Assembly: GCF_000271665.2 (NCBI RefSeq)
Contig: NZ_CP010978.1
Span: forward strand, 3,502,501-3,566,500
Direction: 5' to 3'
DNA: 64,000 nt
From: Pelosinus fermentans JBW45
GTDB taxonomy: Bacteria > Bacillota > Negativicutes > DSM-13327
Under the pieces are notes generated by a model. The model was not told the origin of the DNA. It searched no databases and saw nothing but the letters and a program-made list of their open reading frames with translations. Below are positions 8,292 to 16,821 of this stretch, one piece after another; positions within the stretch are counted from its first letter, which is position 1, and the number at the start of each line of letters is the position of its first letter. A program made the position numbers and the translations under genes.

Positions 8292-9638
8292 TTATCGATT
8301 GTTCTGACGCTTCACTTCTTCAACAATCGTCTTAACTCCCTCATCGATTTGCTCCAGCTGCGCCCGTGAAATGCTGATCCGTAAAAACTTCTCCTGCTTC
8401 AAGTAATCAGACAAATAAAATCCGTTTCCAGGAACGACGCGAACATTCCTGGCCGCAAGCCGCTTCATAAGACCAACTATATTCACTTTTTCCGGCAGTT
8501 TAAACTGCATATAGACGCCAGAACTGCCCTTCGACACTTCTAGCAATTCGTCCTTAATATTATACCGTTCTACTGCGTCATTCAATGCATGAATTCGCGC
8601 TGTATACAAGCTGCCTATTTTGTGTTTATGATGCTCGTACATGCCATTTTTGATATATACTTCAAGCGCCGCCTGAGACAAAAGTGAGGTATCCTCGTAT
8701 CTTTTGTAAGCAAGGAAGGTTTTTAGCAGCCCTTCCGGCAAAACGACCACTCCCAGCCTCAATCCTGGAAAAATGATTTTTGAGAAGCTTTTCAGGTAAA
8801 CAACATGAGAGGTCTGGTCGCAGGCGAAAATCGGCTCAAAATCTTGTTTTGCTCCCAAATCCGCCATATAATCGTCTTCCACAACATACACATCATATTG
8901 ATCAGCCAACTTGACAATCGCCTTTCTTTCCTCCCTAGTATAAGAGGTACCCAAGGGATTGTGGTATCGCGGCATGGTGTAAAAAAATTTAATCTTGCCA
9001 TTTTTGAATTTTTCCTCTAATTCTTGCAAATCAATCCCCTGTGCCCTACGAGTAATCCCGCAAACCTGTATTCCTTCCGCTTCCAAAAAACGTAAATAAA
9101 GATCGTAGCTGGGTTGTTCAACTAAAACCACCATTTTCTCGTTGGGAAACGGCATCTTCGCCAAAATTTCCAATGCCTGCTGGACACCAGAAGTAACAAT
9201 GATCTGTTCCTTTTTTGCAAACACTTGGGCATTAGCCAAATGAGATACAATCGTTTGCCGCAATGTCTCCAGCCCTTGAGAATCACCATAGGTAAACAAG
9301 TGATACTTGTATTTGTCGATCGCTTTATTCAAGCAATGCTGGAAATCCAAATACGGGAATACATTTAAATCCGGCGAGGCTGAAGCAAAATCGATGGCTC
9401 CTCCCTTGGTACTATTATGTAAATCTCCAGGCTTAGCAACAACGTAAAAGCCACTTTGTGGAATTGAATAAATAGCATGACGCTTTTCCAGCTCTACATA
9501 TGTCCGCATAATTGTGCTGATACTACACCTATACAACTCTGCAGCGCTGCGAAGAGATGGCAGCCTTTGACCAGAACGATACTGCCCTCCTCTGATTTTA
9601 TCCTCGATATCGGATAGGATTGAAAAATATTTTTTCAC
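8292..9638 (-). CDS. MocR/PdxR-type GntR regulator with aminotransferase domain
   Basis: N-terminal GntR winged helix (about residues 1-70, GQYRSGQRLPSLRSAAELY) fused to a fold-type I aminotransferase-like domain. PLP-site elements are present: YHNPLG, VVEDDYM and the lysine in YLKSFSKIIFPGLR (about Lys287). Such proteins bind PLP or an adduct as effector and rarely act as enzymes. I choose the GTG at 9638 because GGGGGA lies 7 bases upstream; the frame opens 12 codons earlier (TTG/ATG) without an SD. It is divergent from the EamA exporter at 9847 and precedes the MATE gene, and it likely controls one or both. Confidence 0.85.
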   Translation of the reverse strand: MKKYFSILSDIEDKIRGGQYRSGQRLPSLRSAAELYRCSISTIMRTYVELEKRHAIYSIPQSGFYVVAKPGDLHNSTKGGAIDFASASPDLNVFPYLDFQHCLNKAIDKYKYHLFTYGDSQGLETLRQTIVSHLANAQVFAKKEQIIVTSGVQQALEILAKMPFPNEKMVVLVEQPSYDLYLRFLEAEGIQVCGITRRAQGIDLQELEEKFKNGKIKFFYTMPRYHNPLGTSYTREERKAIVKLADQYDVYVVEDDYMADLGAKQDFEPIFACDQTSHVVYLKSFSKIIFPGLRLGVVVLPEGLLKTFLAYKRYEDTSLLSQAALEVYIKNGMYEHHKHKIGSLYTARIHALNDAVERYNIKDELLEVSKGSSGVYMQFKLPEKVNIVGLMKRLAARNVRVVPGNGFYLSDYLKQEKFLRISISRAQLEQIDEGVKTIVEEVKRQNNR

Positions 9639-9727
9639 ACCACTTTCCCCCTGCTTAGAATCCTCGGACATCAATATGGCATTTGCGTTGTAATCAATCT
9701 TTTTGGTATTCTTTATTATACCTCAGG

Positions 9728-9747
9728 AAACTGTTACGATACAGTTT
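9728..9747. promoter_or_regulatory. Candidate MocR operator
   Basis: AAACTGT-N6-ACAGTTT is a perfect inverted repeat in the divergent promoter region between the MocR and EamA genes. A second weaker symmetry, CCGTT-AAGAT-AACGG, lies at 9786-9800, nearer the EamA start. Confidence 0.5.
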
Positions 9748-9846
9748 TACTAAAAAAGCATTGTTAGAATCAGCATTTTATAATACCGTTAAGATAACGG
9801 GTGAGACATTCGCCAACTCCCCGATTGTTTAGGAAGGTGATATACA

Positions 9847-10764
9847 ATGAAGCCAAAAGAACTACGACTTGCTTATTTATTTGCCGTACTTAATGCGGTG
9901 ATTATTGGGTTTTCATTTTTATTTACCAAGATAGCCCTCGAATATGCACATCCCCTCGACACGCTGACCTACCGCTTTGCTGCCTCTTTTTTCGTCATGT
10001 CAGTTCCAGTTGTCTTCGGTTGGGTCAAAATTACGTACCGCGGCAAACCCTTGTATAAAGCACTACTGCTAGCAGCTATTTATCCCCTGGGATTCTTCAT
10101 GTTTCAATCCTTCGGACTGCAGCATGCTACCTCTGCCGAAGGAGGCATTATGTACGCATTCACACCAGTCGTGACAATGGTATTCGCATCTATATTTTTG
10201 AAGGAAGCAACAACTCTCTTGCAGAAGCTATCCATCTTCCTGTCAGTGTTCGGCGTTATATTTATCTTTATTCTGACGGGAAGCAGCATCGATTTGTCGA
10301 ACCTGACGGGGCTCTTCCTATTGTTCTTAACATGCGTAACTTTTGCCGGTTACAGCGTCTTGGCCCGTTCTCTTTCGAAGCATTTTAGCCCAGCAGAACT
10401 TTCCTATTTTATGCTGGCAATTGGCTTTGTCGCTTTTGGAGCGGTTTCTCTCGCCCACCATGGAATGGCCGGGACATTGGATCTCTTTTTTGCTCCTCTT
10501 GCCAGCGGTACTTTTATCACCTCTATCCTCTATCTGGGCATCCTGTCTTCCCTCGTCACAGCATTGACAGCAAACTATATCTTATCCAAAATAGAAGCTT
10601 CAAAAATGAGTGTATTCACCAATCTATCAACAGTTGTCTCCATTGCCGCCGGGTCACTATTTCTCGGTGAAAAAGTGACCATCTATCATCTGATCGGCTC
10701 GCTGATGATTATAACCGGGGTTATTGGAGCGAATCATTTTGGACAGAAAAAGACGGTGGAATAA
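9847..10764 (+). CDS. EamA/DMT family exporter
   Basis: A 305-residue protein with ten hydrophobic segments made of two EamA repeats. The second repeat begins near residue 150 (LFLLFLTCVTFAGYSVLAR). The C-terminal part reads SIAAGSLFLGEKVTIYHLIGSLMIITG, the usual DMT signature. Members export amino acids or metabolites; the substrate here is unknown. An SD (AGGAAGGTGAT) precedes the ATG. It is divergent from the MocR regulator, a common arrangement for a regulator and its target transporter. Confidence 0.88.
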   Translation: MKPKELRLAYLFAVLNAVIIGFSFLFTKIALEYAHPLDTLTYRFAASFFVMSVPVVFGWVKITYRGKPLYKALLLAAIYPLGFFMFQSFGLQHATSAEGGIMYAFTPVVTMVFASIFLKEATTLLQKLSIFLSVFGVIFIFILTGSSIDLSNLTGLFLLFLTCVTFAGYSVLARSLSKHFSPAELSYFMLAIGFVAFGAVSLAHHGMAGTLDLFFAPLASGTFITSILYLGILSSLVTALTANYILSKIEASKMSVFTNLSTVVSIAAGSLFLGEKVTIYHLIGSLMIITGVIGANHFGQKKTVE

Positions 10765-10767
10765 GTC

Positions 10768-10799
10768 AATCCCCATGCTATACAAGCTAGCATGGGGAT
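10768..10799 (+). terminator. Terminator after the EamA gene
   Basis: CCCCATGCTA and TAGCATGGGG pair across a 7-base loop, with flanking AT pairs. The T tract is weak (ATTTCGCC). Confidence 0.65.
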
Positions 10800-10848
10800 T
10801 TCGCCTTACGATCTTAGGCAACAAATTAGTATTACGCTATTACTTCAA

Positions 10849-11580
10849 TCATTCCATCAGTACGTCTAACATTTTTTTACGATTATTTATAAATTCTTTC
10901 ATTACGATATAATGCTCTGTTTCTTCGTATGCAATCGCTTCAATCCTATTATTTGCTATTTGTAAAATTGTTGCACCCGGGTATCCCATTATGATAGGCG
11001 AATGAGTTGCAATAATGAATTGCGATTGTTGATCCGCCAAGTCATGCATTCTTAAAATCATTGCCATTTGCCTCATGGGAGATAAGGCGGCTTCTGGCTC
11101 ATCTAATAGGTATAGTCCTTTACCCTTAAATTTATTCATGAAAGTCGCAAAGAAAGCTTCTCCATGAGACTGCTCATGCAATGACTTTCCTCCATAGAAA
11201 TGACTCACTTGAAGCTCATCAATTTGCGTTGCCAGATTATAAAAGGTTTCTGCACGTAAGAAAAATTCATTCTTAGGTTTTCTTATACCTCGAATTAAAC
11301 GAATGCATTCATGTAACTGAGAATGAGAATTTCTCGTAGAAAAATTAAAGTTGCGAGTTCCGCCCTCAGGATTAAATCCCCAGGCAATCGCAATTGCCTC
11401 TAGCAGTGTAGATTTTCCCGTACCGTTTTCCCCCACAATAAATGTCACCTGTGGGTGAAACTCCAACTCATCTAAATCACGAAAAATTGGCAGAGAAAAG
11501 GGATACTGATCAAAGTTTTCTACTTGATCGCGCAATAATTTTATGGAACGCAAATAATGTTCTGTGCTTAATTCATCCAT
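10849..11580 (-). CDS. Small AAA/ABC-type ATPase (COG3910-like)
   Basis: A 243-residue ATPase with Walker A IVGENGTGKST (about 48-58), a signature-like SHGEAFFATF and Walker B GLYLLDEPEAALSP, then a switch histidine region IIATHSPIIMGYPGA. It resembles the predicted ATPases of the AAA_21/AAA_15 group, often encoded alone. No nuclease, TOPRIM or toxin partner is adjacent, so I do not call it a defence protein. The biological role is unknown. Confidence 0.8.
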   Translation of the reverse strand: MDELSTEHYLRSIKLLRDQVENFDQYPFSLPIFRDLDELEFHPQVTFIVGENGTGKSTLLEAIAIAWGFNPEGGTRNFNFSTRNSHSQLHECIRLIRGIRKPKNEFFLRAETFYNLATQIDELQVSHFYGGKSLHEQSHGEAFFATFMNKFKGKGLYLLDEPEAALSPMRQMAMILRMHDLADQQSQFIIATHSPIIMGYPGATILQIANNRIEAIAYEETEHYIVMKEFINNRKKMLDVLME

Positions 11581-11822
11581 ATGAGTCTCCTACTAATTCA
11601 TTGATTATTTAATTACTATTTTACTGCAGCGAGCTGCCATAATACAACTACATCTAATATCAAATAACATACCCTAGTACCTCATTTTTTAAGAATGATC
11701 ATACTTAATACTTTTGGCACTATTTTCTCGAAAGCGATCTACTATTAATGGGAGTGATAGCGATAAAAATGGCTATAATAATAGTAAATAATATCATCTT
11801 CGGATAATGTTGTTGATGACAA

Positions 11823-11840
11823 AATAATAATAATAATAAT
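11823..11840 (+). repeat. Trinucleotide repeat (AAT)6
   Basis: Six AAT units directly before the SD AGGGGTG of the next gene. It sits in the 5' untranslated region. Slippage here would change leader length but not the reading frame. Confidence 0.7.
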
Positions 11841-11854
11841 AGGGGTGAAGAACT

Positions 11855-12166
11855 ATGCCTGCAATGAACCGTATTATATGTCCAAGCTGTAATGATGACC
11901 ATCTTATATTAAAATATGTAGCTACATATGAATATTCATATGTTCTAGATTCAGATGCTCCCGGGCTTAAAAATACGAATGAGCTTCTTCCCCATATGTA
12001 TGATAAACGCGAACAAAAAGATACGCAGCAATATATAGAATGCAGAACCTGCGGAACCAGCTATCCCTGCTATTTTGATAGATGGAGTGAGAGAATGAAT
12101 AAGAAAGCGCTGCAAGACGCTGTCAACTCAGCCTACTTGGCAAAGCAGCATCTTGATAATGCCTAA
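11855..12166 (+). CDS. Small CxxC zinc-ribbon-like protein
   Basis: A 103-residue protein with two cysteine pairs, CPSC (residues 9-12) and CRTC, likely forming one zinc-binding site. Between them is an acidic, tyrosine-rich segment. The SD AGGGGTGAAG is strong and suitably placed. It is probably cytosolic. I do not recognise the family and infer no function beyond metal binding. Confidence 0.65.
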   Translation: MPAMNRIICPSCNDDHLILKYVATYEYSYVLDSDAPGLKNTNELLPHMYDKREQKDTQQYIECRTCGTSYPCYFDRWSERMNKKALQDAVNSAYLAKQHLDNA

Positions 12167-12214
12167 TGCCCCCATTGATAAGATCAGTGTTGTTTTGGAC
12201 ATACCTTGAAGGTA

Positions 12215-13492
12215 TCAAGGGACAATAGGCTTCTTTAAGAATACTCCGTAACTAATTGCAGAAACAATCAGTAGTGCAGATCCCACAGCAAAAACATATT
12301 CAAACGATCCTGTAGCTTGTACAATAGCTCCCGTAATAATAGGTGCAAGTGCTGCCCCAATAAATCCGCCAAAGTTTTGTATAGACCCTAAGGATGCGAC
12401 CATATTTTTTGGTGCTACATCTGTAGCAAGCGTCCACATCACACCCGTTGGAAGCGATGCGGAAAAATATCCTAGAGACAATAATGCTACACATGTATTG
12501 AGATCTGATACGTAGGGAACAGGGAGTACGGCAATGGCCGCCACTACAGCACCGCAGACAAGAGGGATTTTACGCGCACGAATTGGCGCATAGCCTTTTG
12601 TTCTTATAAAATAATCAGAGATAATGCCTCCTAGGGGTACACCAATGATACCAACCAAAAATGGTATCGCAGCAATCCAGCCAGTTTTTAAGATGCTAAG
12701 CCCTCGACCAGTTACCAAATAGCCAGGCAGCCAGGTTAAATACACCCACATGGTATAAACCAAACCAAAATTGCCAATTATCATATACCAGGTTGATTTA
12801 TATTTGAATAAATCGCCCCACTTAACCTCTTTTTCCTTACTTTCAGTAAGGCTTTCCTGGTTATTTTCCTGCTTCTTTTCAACAATTCCCATACTGGTTT
12901 CCGGATCACGATAGAATAATAACCATAAGGCCAAAACAACAAATCCAGCAACCCCTACAATAATAAACATGATTTTCCAAGAATATGTCAGCATTAAAAG
13001 AGTCAATAACGGTGGTGCAATTCCATTGGCAATTTGCGACCCTGTATTAATAACAGCAATAGGCGTGCCGCGATCTTCTTTAGTAAACCACCTGTCTATC
13101 GCCTTAACCCCAGCAGGGAAAAAAGGCGATTCAGAAACACCAAGAAGCATTCTCAACATGTAGAACGAAGAAAAGTTAGTAGTAAAAGCAGATGCTATGG
13201 TTACTGCTGACCACAGACCACATGCCCATCCAAACATTTTTTTTGGTCCAAAGCGGTCAACCAGCCAGCCAGCTGGAAGATTCGCCAATGCATATGGCCA
13301 AAGAAAGGCTGACATTAATACACCCATTTGCAAGGGAGATAAGTTATATTCTTTGGCTATTAACGGATTTGCTATGGCTAAATTAGAACGATCTAGGTAA
13401 TTTACAATAGCACCGATTAGAATCAGAACAACAAACCACCATCTTGCATTCTTTTTATTATTAGTTGATTTTACGGTCGGACTAGTCTCCAT
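12215..13492 (-). CDS. MFS anion:cation symporter (ACS family, sugar-acid type)
   Basis: A 12-helix MFS carrier of about 425 residues resembling glucarate, galactarate and hexuronate symporters. Family features are NYLDRSNLAIANPLI in helix 1, PAGWLVDRFGPKKMF in the first cytoplasmic loop and SESPFFPAGVKAIDRWF. It is the last gene of the cluster LacI-aldolase-kinase-transporter and should supply its sugar acid. I prefer the ATG at 13492 (AAAGGAG 11 bases before) to a GTG three codons earlier that is too close to the SD. A weak hairpin precedes it, so it may be expressed partly on its own. Confidence 0.85.
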   Translation of the reverse strand: METSPTVKSTNNKKNARWWFVVLILIGAIVNYLDRSNLAIANPLIAKEYNLSPLQMGVLMSAFLWPYALANLPAGWLVDRFGPKKMFGWACGLWSAVTIASAFTTNFSSFYMLRMLLGVSESPFFPAGVKAIDRWFTKEDRGTPIAVINTGSQIANGIAPPLLTLLMLTYSWKIMFIIVGVAGFVVLALWLLFYRDPETSMGIVEKKQENNQESLTESKEKEVKWGDLFKYKSTWYMIIGNFGLVYTMWVYLTWLPGYLVTGRGLSILKTGWIAAIPFLVGIIGVPLGGIISDYFIRTKGYAPIRARKIPLVCGAVVAAIAVLPVPYVSDLNTCVALLSLGYFSASLPTGVMWTLATDVAPKNMVASLGSIQNFGGFIGAALAPIITGAIVQATGSFEYVFAVGSALLIVSAISYGVFLKKPIVP

Positions 13493-13567
13493 AAATTCCA
13501 CAACTCCTTTAAATCTTTTTCATTTCCAATGGTTTTTCAATTAAGGCATTTCATCGAAAAAAGGGTC

Positions 13568-13591
13568 AAAAAATAAGGGATACCTTTATTT
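13568..13591 (-). terminator. Weak hairpin between kinase and transporter genes
   Basis: AAATAAGG and CCTTTATTT pair with one bulge across a 4-base loop, followed on the minus strand by six T. It may attenuate transcription within the operon rather than end it. Confidence 0.4.
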
Positions 13592-13628
13592 GGCAACCCC
13601 TAGTATGAAATTTCAGTAAATCTTGGGA

Positions 13629-14195
13629 TTAGACTGTAAATAGATATTGAATATCTTGGGTGCTGATCGATGCGTTATTATTGTTAAATTGGACTATTTC
13701 TATGTTTTCCCACAAACATTGTTTTTCTTGCACTGATTTTATGTAAGTATCCCAATTATCTAGTTTCCATTGGTCTCTGTCGACAGCTCTTTCTATCATT
13801 CTAGACTTCAATATAGGAAAGTCCACATGAACTTGAAGCACAACGGTCGTCACATTCTTCCAATCGTAGGTTTCTTTTAGCTGCTCAACATAGCGAACAT
13901 TTGAAAAATAGCTAATAAACGGTGCATCAATAACGACTGATCTTCCAATTTGAATGTTATCATTTGCAATATCTAATAGTGTTTTATATTCTAGATCCAT
14001 TATAACATCGCTGTAGAACGCACACTCCCGATCATTAGGGGAATGTCCTTTTAGTTCTAGCAACTGTTTTGTAAATGTATTGCAAACAACATCTTTATCT
14101 AAGTAACAGAAATTGAATTGCGATGCTATAATCTTTCCAATAGTAGATTTCCCTGATGCAGGCAAACCTATAAGAAATAATATAGTTGGTTTCAA
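13629..14195 (-). CDS. P-loop kinase (AAA_33-type)
   Basis: A 188-residue nucleotide kinase-like protein with Walker A GLPASGKST (residues 9-17), the Walker-B-like VVIDAPFISYF, and a lid with RMIERAVDRDQWKLDNWD. Size and context suit a sugar or sugar-acid kinase of the gluconate-kinase superfamily, which would make the phosphorylated substrate for the adjacent aldolase. I cannot name the substrate, and the sequence is not a clear GntK. The start is a TTG with GAGGAG about 9 bases upstream. Confidence 0.7.
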   Translation of the reverse strand: MKPTILFLIGLPASGKSTIGKIIASQFNFCYLDKDVVCNTFTKQLLELKGHSPNDRECAFYSDVIMDLEYKTLLDIANDNIQIGRSVVIDAPFISYFSNVRYVEQLKETYDWKNVTTVVLQVHVDFPILKSRMIERAVDRDQWKLDNWDTYIKSVQEKQCLWENIEIVQFNNNNASISTQDIQYLFTV

Positions 14196-14275
14196 AAGAA
14201 GCTTCTCCTCAGATTTAATATTTATAGGACCAGGTTTTATTTCTTACTCCAATACGCCAATCTGTTCAAACTTGA

Positions 14276-14929
14276 TTAATACTCCATTACTACTTTTGAA
14301 AATCCTTTTGCCCGTTCTGTAAATGTTTCAAACTCTCCTGTGGTGATAAGTTTTCGATCTGTAAGTCTTCCACCTATCCCGGCACCTGCAAAACCAAGTT
14401 TTAAGTACTCTGGAAGTATTTCTTCCGTAACTCCTCCTGTAGCAATAAGCTTCACATGGCTGATAGGAGCCATAATGTTTTTTATGTAGTCAAATCCAAG
14501 GTTTCCTGCTGGGAACAGTTTTACAAAATCCGCTCCTGTGTTATGAGCTGTTAAAATTTCTGATGGTGTCATTGCTCCAGGAATTGAAACAAGTCCTAAT
14601 TCCTTTGTGTACTTTATAATCTCAACATCAACATTTGGAGAAATAATGTAACTTCCTCCTGCATCTTTTGTCGCTCCTACCTGTTCTTTTGTAAGAACTG
14701 TTCCTGCACCGATTTTCATAGAGCTTCCGAAATTTTCAACTAACATACGGATCGCCTCAGCTGTCTTATTAATGCAGTCCGGATCACTTTGGTCAAAGGT
14801 CACTTCGACCATATTAATTCCACCTTGATGCAAAGCCCTAACTAAATCAAGCAAATCCTGTCCGTAAAGTCTACGACATATCGTAATTACCTTATGTTTT
14901 TGAATAAAATCTACAATTTCTATACTCAT
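14276..14929 (-). CDS. KDPG/KHG-type aldolase
   Basis: A 217-residue class I TIM-barrel aldolase of the Eda family, which cleaves 2-keto-3-deoxy-6-phospho-sugar acids to pyruvate and an aldehyde phosphate. The catalytic glutamate is in MVEVTFDQ, and the Schiff-base lysine is in DFVKLFPAGNLG. GAGTVLT and the phosphate-binding IATGGV are also present. It lies between the LacI gene and the kinase on the same strand, giving a transport-phosphorylation-cleavage route. A second member of the family is at 37486. Confidence 0.88.
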   Translation of the reverse strand: MSIEIVDFIQKHKVITICRRLYGQDLLDLVRALHQGGINMVEVTFDQSDPDCINKTAEAIRMLVENFGSSMKIGAGTVLTKEQVGATKDAGGSYIISPNVDVEIIKYTKELGLVSIPGAMTPSEILTAHNTGADFVKLFPAGNLGFDYIKNIMAPISHVKLIATGGVTEEILPEYLKLGFAGAGIGGRLTDRKLITTGEFETFTERAKGFSKVVMEY

Positions 14930-14948
14930 TTCCTATTCCCCCTCATAT

Positions 14949-15959
14949 TTATATTAACTTTTTTGTTGTACCCCTATGAATCATTTCTAATTCAAATTTT
15001 TTATGCTTTACAAGATTGTTTGGATCAAGATTTTCTTGAACTAATAGCTCCATCGCACTATATGCCATTTCCTCTACCGGCAAATTTACTGTTGATAATT
15101 TAGGAATCGTAAAATTTGAAAAGCTTTGATTGTCAAAACCAAAAACCTCACATTCATCCGGTACACGAATGCCGCGATCATGTAAAGCTGAAAGAGCTCC
15201 CATAGCAGTCTGATCACATACACAAATCAATCCTGTTGGTACATCACCAGCCTCGATAAGCTTAGCAACTGCATCATATCCACTCTCTTCTGTAAAGGAG
15301 CAGTGTCTTATGAGATATTCCTTTCCATCCAGCGCTTCAACAAAACCCGCAAGTTTTTGATCCAATGCTTGCGATGAAAGATTTGATGCCAAAATAACGA
15401 TTCGTCGATGCTTATTTTCAATAAAATGCTCTGCTACTTTTTTGGCTGTCTCAAAATAACTCGCCCAAACGTATGGATAGGTTGGAGAGGTTCTACTAAA
15501 AAGCACAATCGGAACACTTGGCGGAACTTTATGAATATACGCCTCGTCTTCTACTGACGCATTCGCCAAAATTGCACCATTAAATAGGTTTGGGTCATAT
15601 AATTCTTTTACACCTTGAATACCATTTTCGTTCATCGTCTTTACTAGAAGGTTGATTGTAATCGTTTCAAGGGAAGAAGTAAAATGATGAATCCCTGTTA
15701 AAATTCTTCCAATCAACCCAACACGCGCATCGATAGGCCACAAAACAGCTAATGTCAAACTTGTATTTCCACTCTCACTTTGGCGCAAATTGCGCGCAGA
15801 CATATTGGGCACATACCCTAACGAAAGAGAAGTTTCACGTACCCTTCGAATGGTGTCTTCAGAAAACCGAATTGCTCCTTCTTTTTGGTTAAGAATCAGC
15901 GAAGCCGTGGTAATCGACACATTTGCCGCTTTAGCGATACTTTTAAGGGTGATTGCCAT
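14949..15959 (-). CDS. LacI family repressor of the sugar-acid operon
   Basis: N-terminal LacI helix-turn-helix (ITLKSIAKAANVSITTASLILN, residues 3-24) and hinge region, followed by a periplasmic-binding-protein-like sensor domain to about residue 336. I start at the ATG ending at 15959, which has a perfect AAGGAG; the frame extends 22 codons upstream without typical regulator sequence. As first gene of the cluster it should repress itself and the aldolase, kinase and transporter. A palindrome-like site lies at 16172-16182. Confidence 0.88.
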   Translation of the reverse strand: MAITLKSIAKAANVSITTASLILNQKEGAIRFSEDTIRRVRETSLSLGYVPNMSARNLRQSESGNTSLTLAVLWPIDARVGLIGRILTGIHHFTSSLETITINLLVKTMNENGIQGVKELYDPNLFNGAILANASVEDEAYIHKVPPSVPIVLFSRTSPTYPYVWASYFETAKKVAEHFIENKHRRIVILASNLSSQALDQKLAGFVEALDGKEYLIRHCSFTEESGYDAVAKLIEAGDVPTGLICVCDQTAMGALSALHDRGIRVPDECEVFGFDNQSFSNFTIPKLSTVNLPVEEMAYSAMELLVQENLDPNNLVKHKKFELEMIHRGTTKKLI

Positions 15960-16171
15960 AAAAATCTCCTTTTCTGTTTCCTTTTTAAATAGCTTAATTA
16001 AATATACTAACGCAATACTGCTCATGAAATGCTCAAACCCACACGTTAAAGATAATCATTAACATTTTAGCATAATACGTCAGCATAGGCTATATCATCA
16101 CGATTCGTGCATATATCCCTTTTGGTAAGCTATTTAAATAGTATGCACCTCCTTATTTATTAAAAGGTTTC

Positions 16172-16182
16172 ACGTTAAACGT
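16172..16182. promoter_or_regulatory. Candidate LacI operator
   Basis: ACGTTAAACGT is symmetric except for its centre base and has the central-CG style of LacI sites. A related CACGTTAAAG occurs nearer the gene at 16042-16051. The gap 15960-16433 holds no gene that I can support. Confidence 0.45.
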
Positions 16183-16321
16183 TTTACTAATACAATATAT
16201 CATTACCATTCCATAAATTCAATCTTTTTTTGTAAATTCATTCTATTTTGATAAATCCATTCTTTTCTTTACAGTATCACAGCAGTATGCGTGTCCTTTA
16301 AAATAAATAAAGCGAATAAAG

Positions 16322-16389
16322 GAACCACAGAGGCACAAAGAACACTGAGAAAAGATAATTAGGGTTAAAAAACTGTGCTTTTGTGGTTC
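16322..16389. repeat. Small element with 8-bp inverted ends
   Basis: GAACCACA at the left and TGTGGTTC at the right bound a 68-base segment with purine-rich CACAAAGAACACTGAG motifs. Related fragments occur at 5883-5897, 20531-20556 and 60758-60789, so it looks like a decayed dispersed intergenic repeat. Confidence 0.5.
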
Positions 16390-16400
16390 ATAAATTCTAT

Positions 16401-16423
16401 AAAAAAAGAGCCCTCAGGCTCTT
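16401..16423 (-). terminator. Terminator of the small Cys protein gene
   Basis: AAGAGCC and GGCTCTT pair over CTCA, followed on the minus strand by a run of seven T, 11 bases past the stop codon. Confidence 0.85.
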
Positions 16424-16433
16424 ATTGATCAAT

Positions 16434-16637
16434 TTAGTATTTTTCGAGTGCCCCACGAACAAAATTTAAGACAGAGCATTTCGAAGTATTTTTATTTTCA
16501 GTAGGATGCTCAGAACCGCTTATTACAAGGCCACATTGAGGACAGCGGGTAAAAAATTTTTTATCCATCATTCCAACGGGCGTAATATCCACCTTCTCAA
16601 ACATAGTACTACCACAATAGCACTTGTTCTTGCCCAA
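16434..16637 (-). CDS. Small zinc-ribbon-like protein, 67 aa
   Basis: A 67-residue protein with CYC near the N-terminus (residues 6-8) and CPQC in the middle (about 32-35), plausibly one zinc site, and a third cysteine near the C-terminus. The start is a TTG with AAGGTGG just upstream. A strong terminator follows directly, so it is a discrete gene. No family recognised. Confidence 0.65.
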   Translation of the reverse strand: MGKNKCYCGSTMFEKVDITPVGMMDKKFFTRCPQCGLVISGSEHPTENKNTSKCSVLNFVRGALEKY

Positions 16638-16821
16638 TTTACCACCTTCTTTATCTTTTTTTTCATGGTATCATGACCACAGCCTTCATTGCAAAATCCC
16701 TATTGCTCCAAATATACCGTGACAATCAACTATAGCTTATCCTATCTGCTTTTCCCTCGTTTTATGTCTAATATTAGCAGTATATGCATTCTGTTCCTTC
16801 CATACTCCTCTTCCTTCTCTT

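Noticed and set aside
10849-11580. AAA ATPase considered as part of a defence system (OLD, Gabija or retron type)
   Set aside because: No TOPRIM, nuclease, helicase or effector gene is adjacent, and the protein is a short single domain.
11720-11902. Minus-strand 60-residue frame across the (AAT)6 tract
   Set aside because: Poly-Leu stretch arises from the repeat; it overlaps the well-supported small CxxC gene and lacks an SD.
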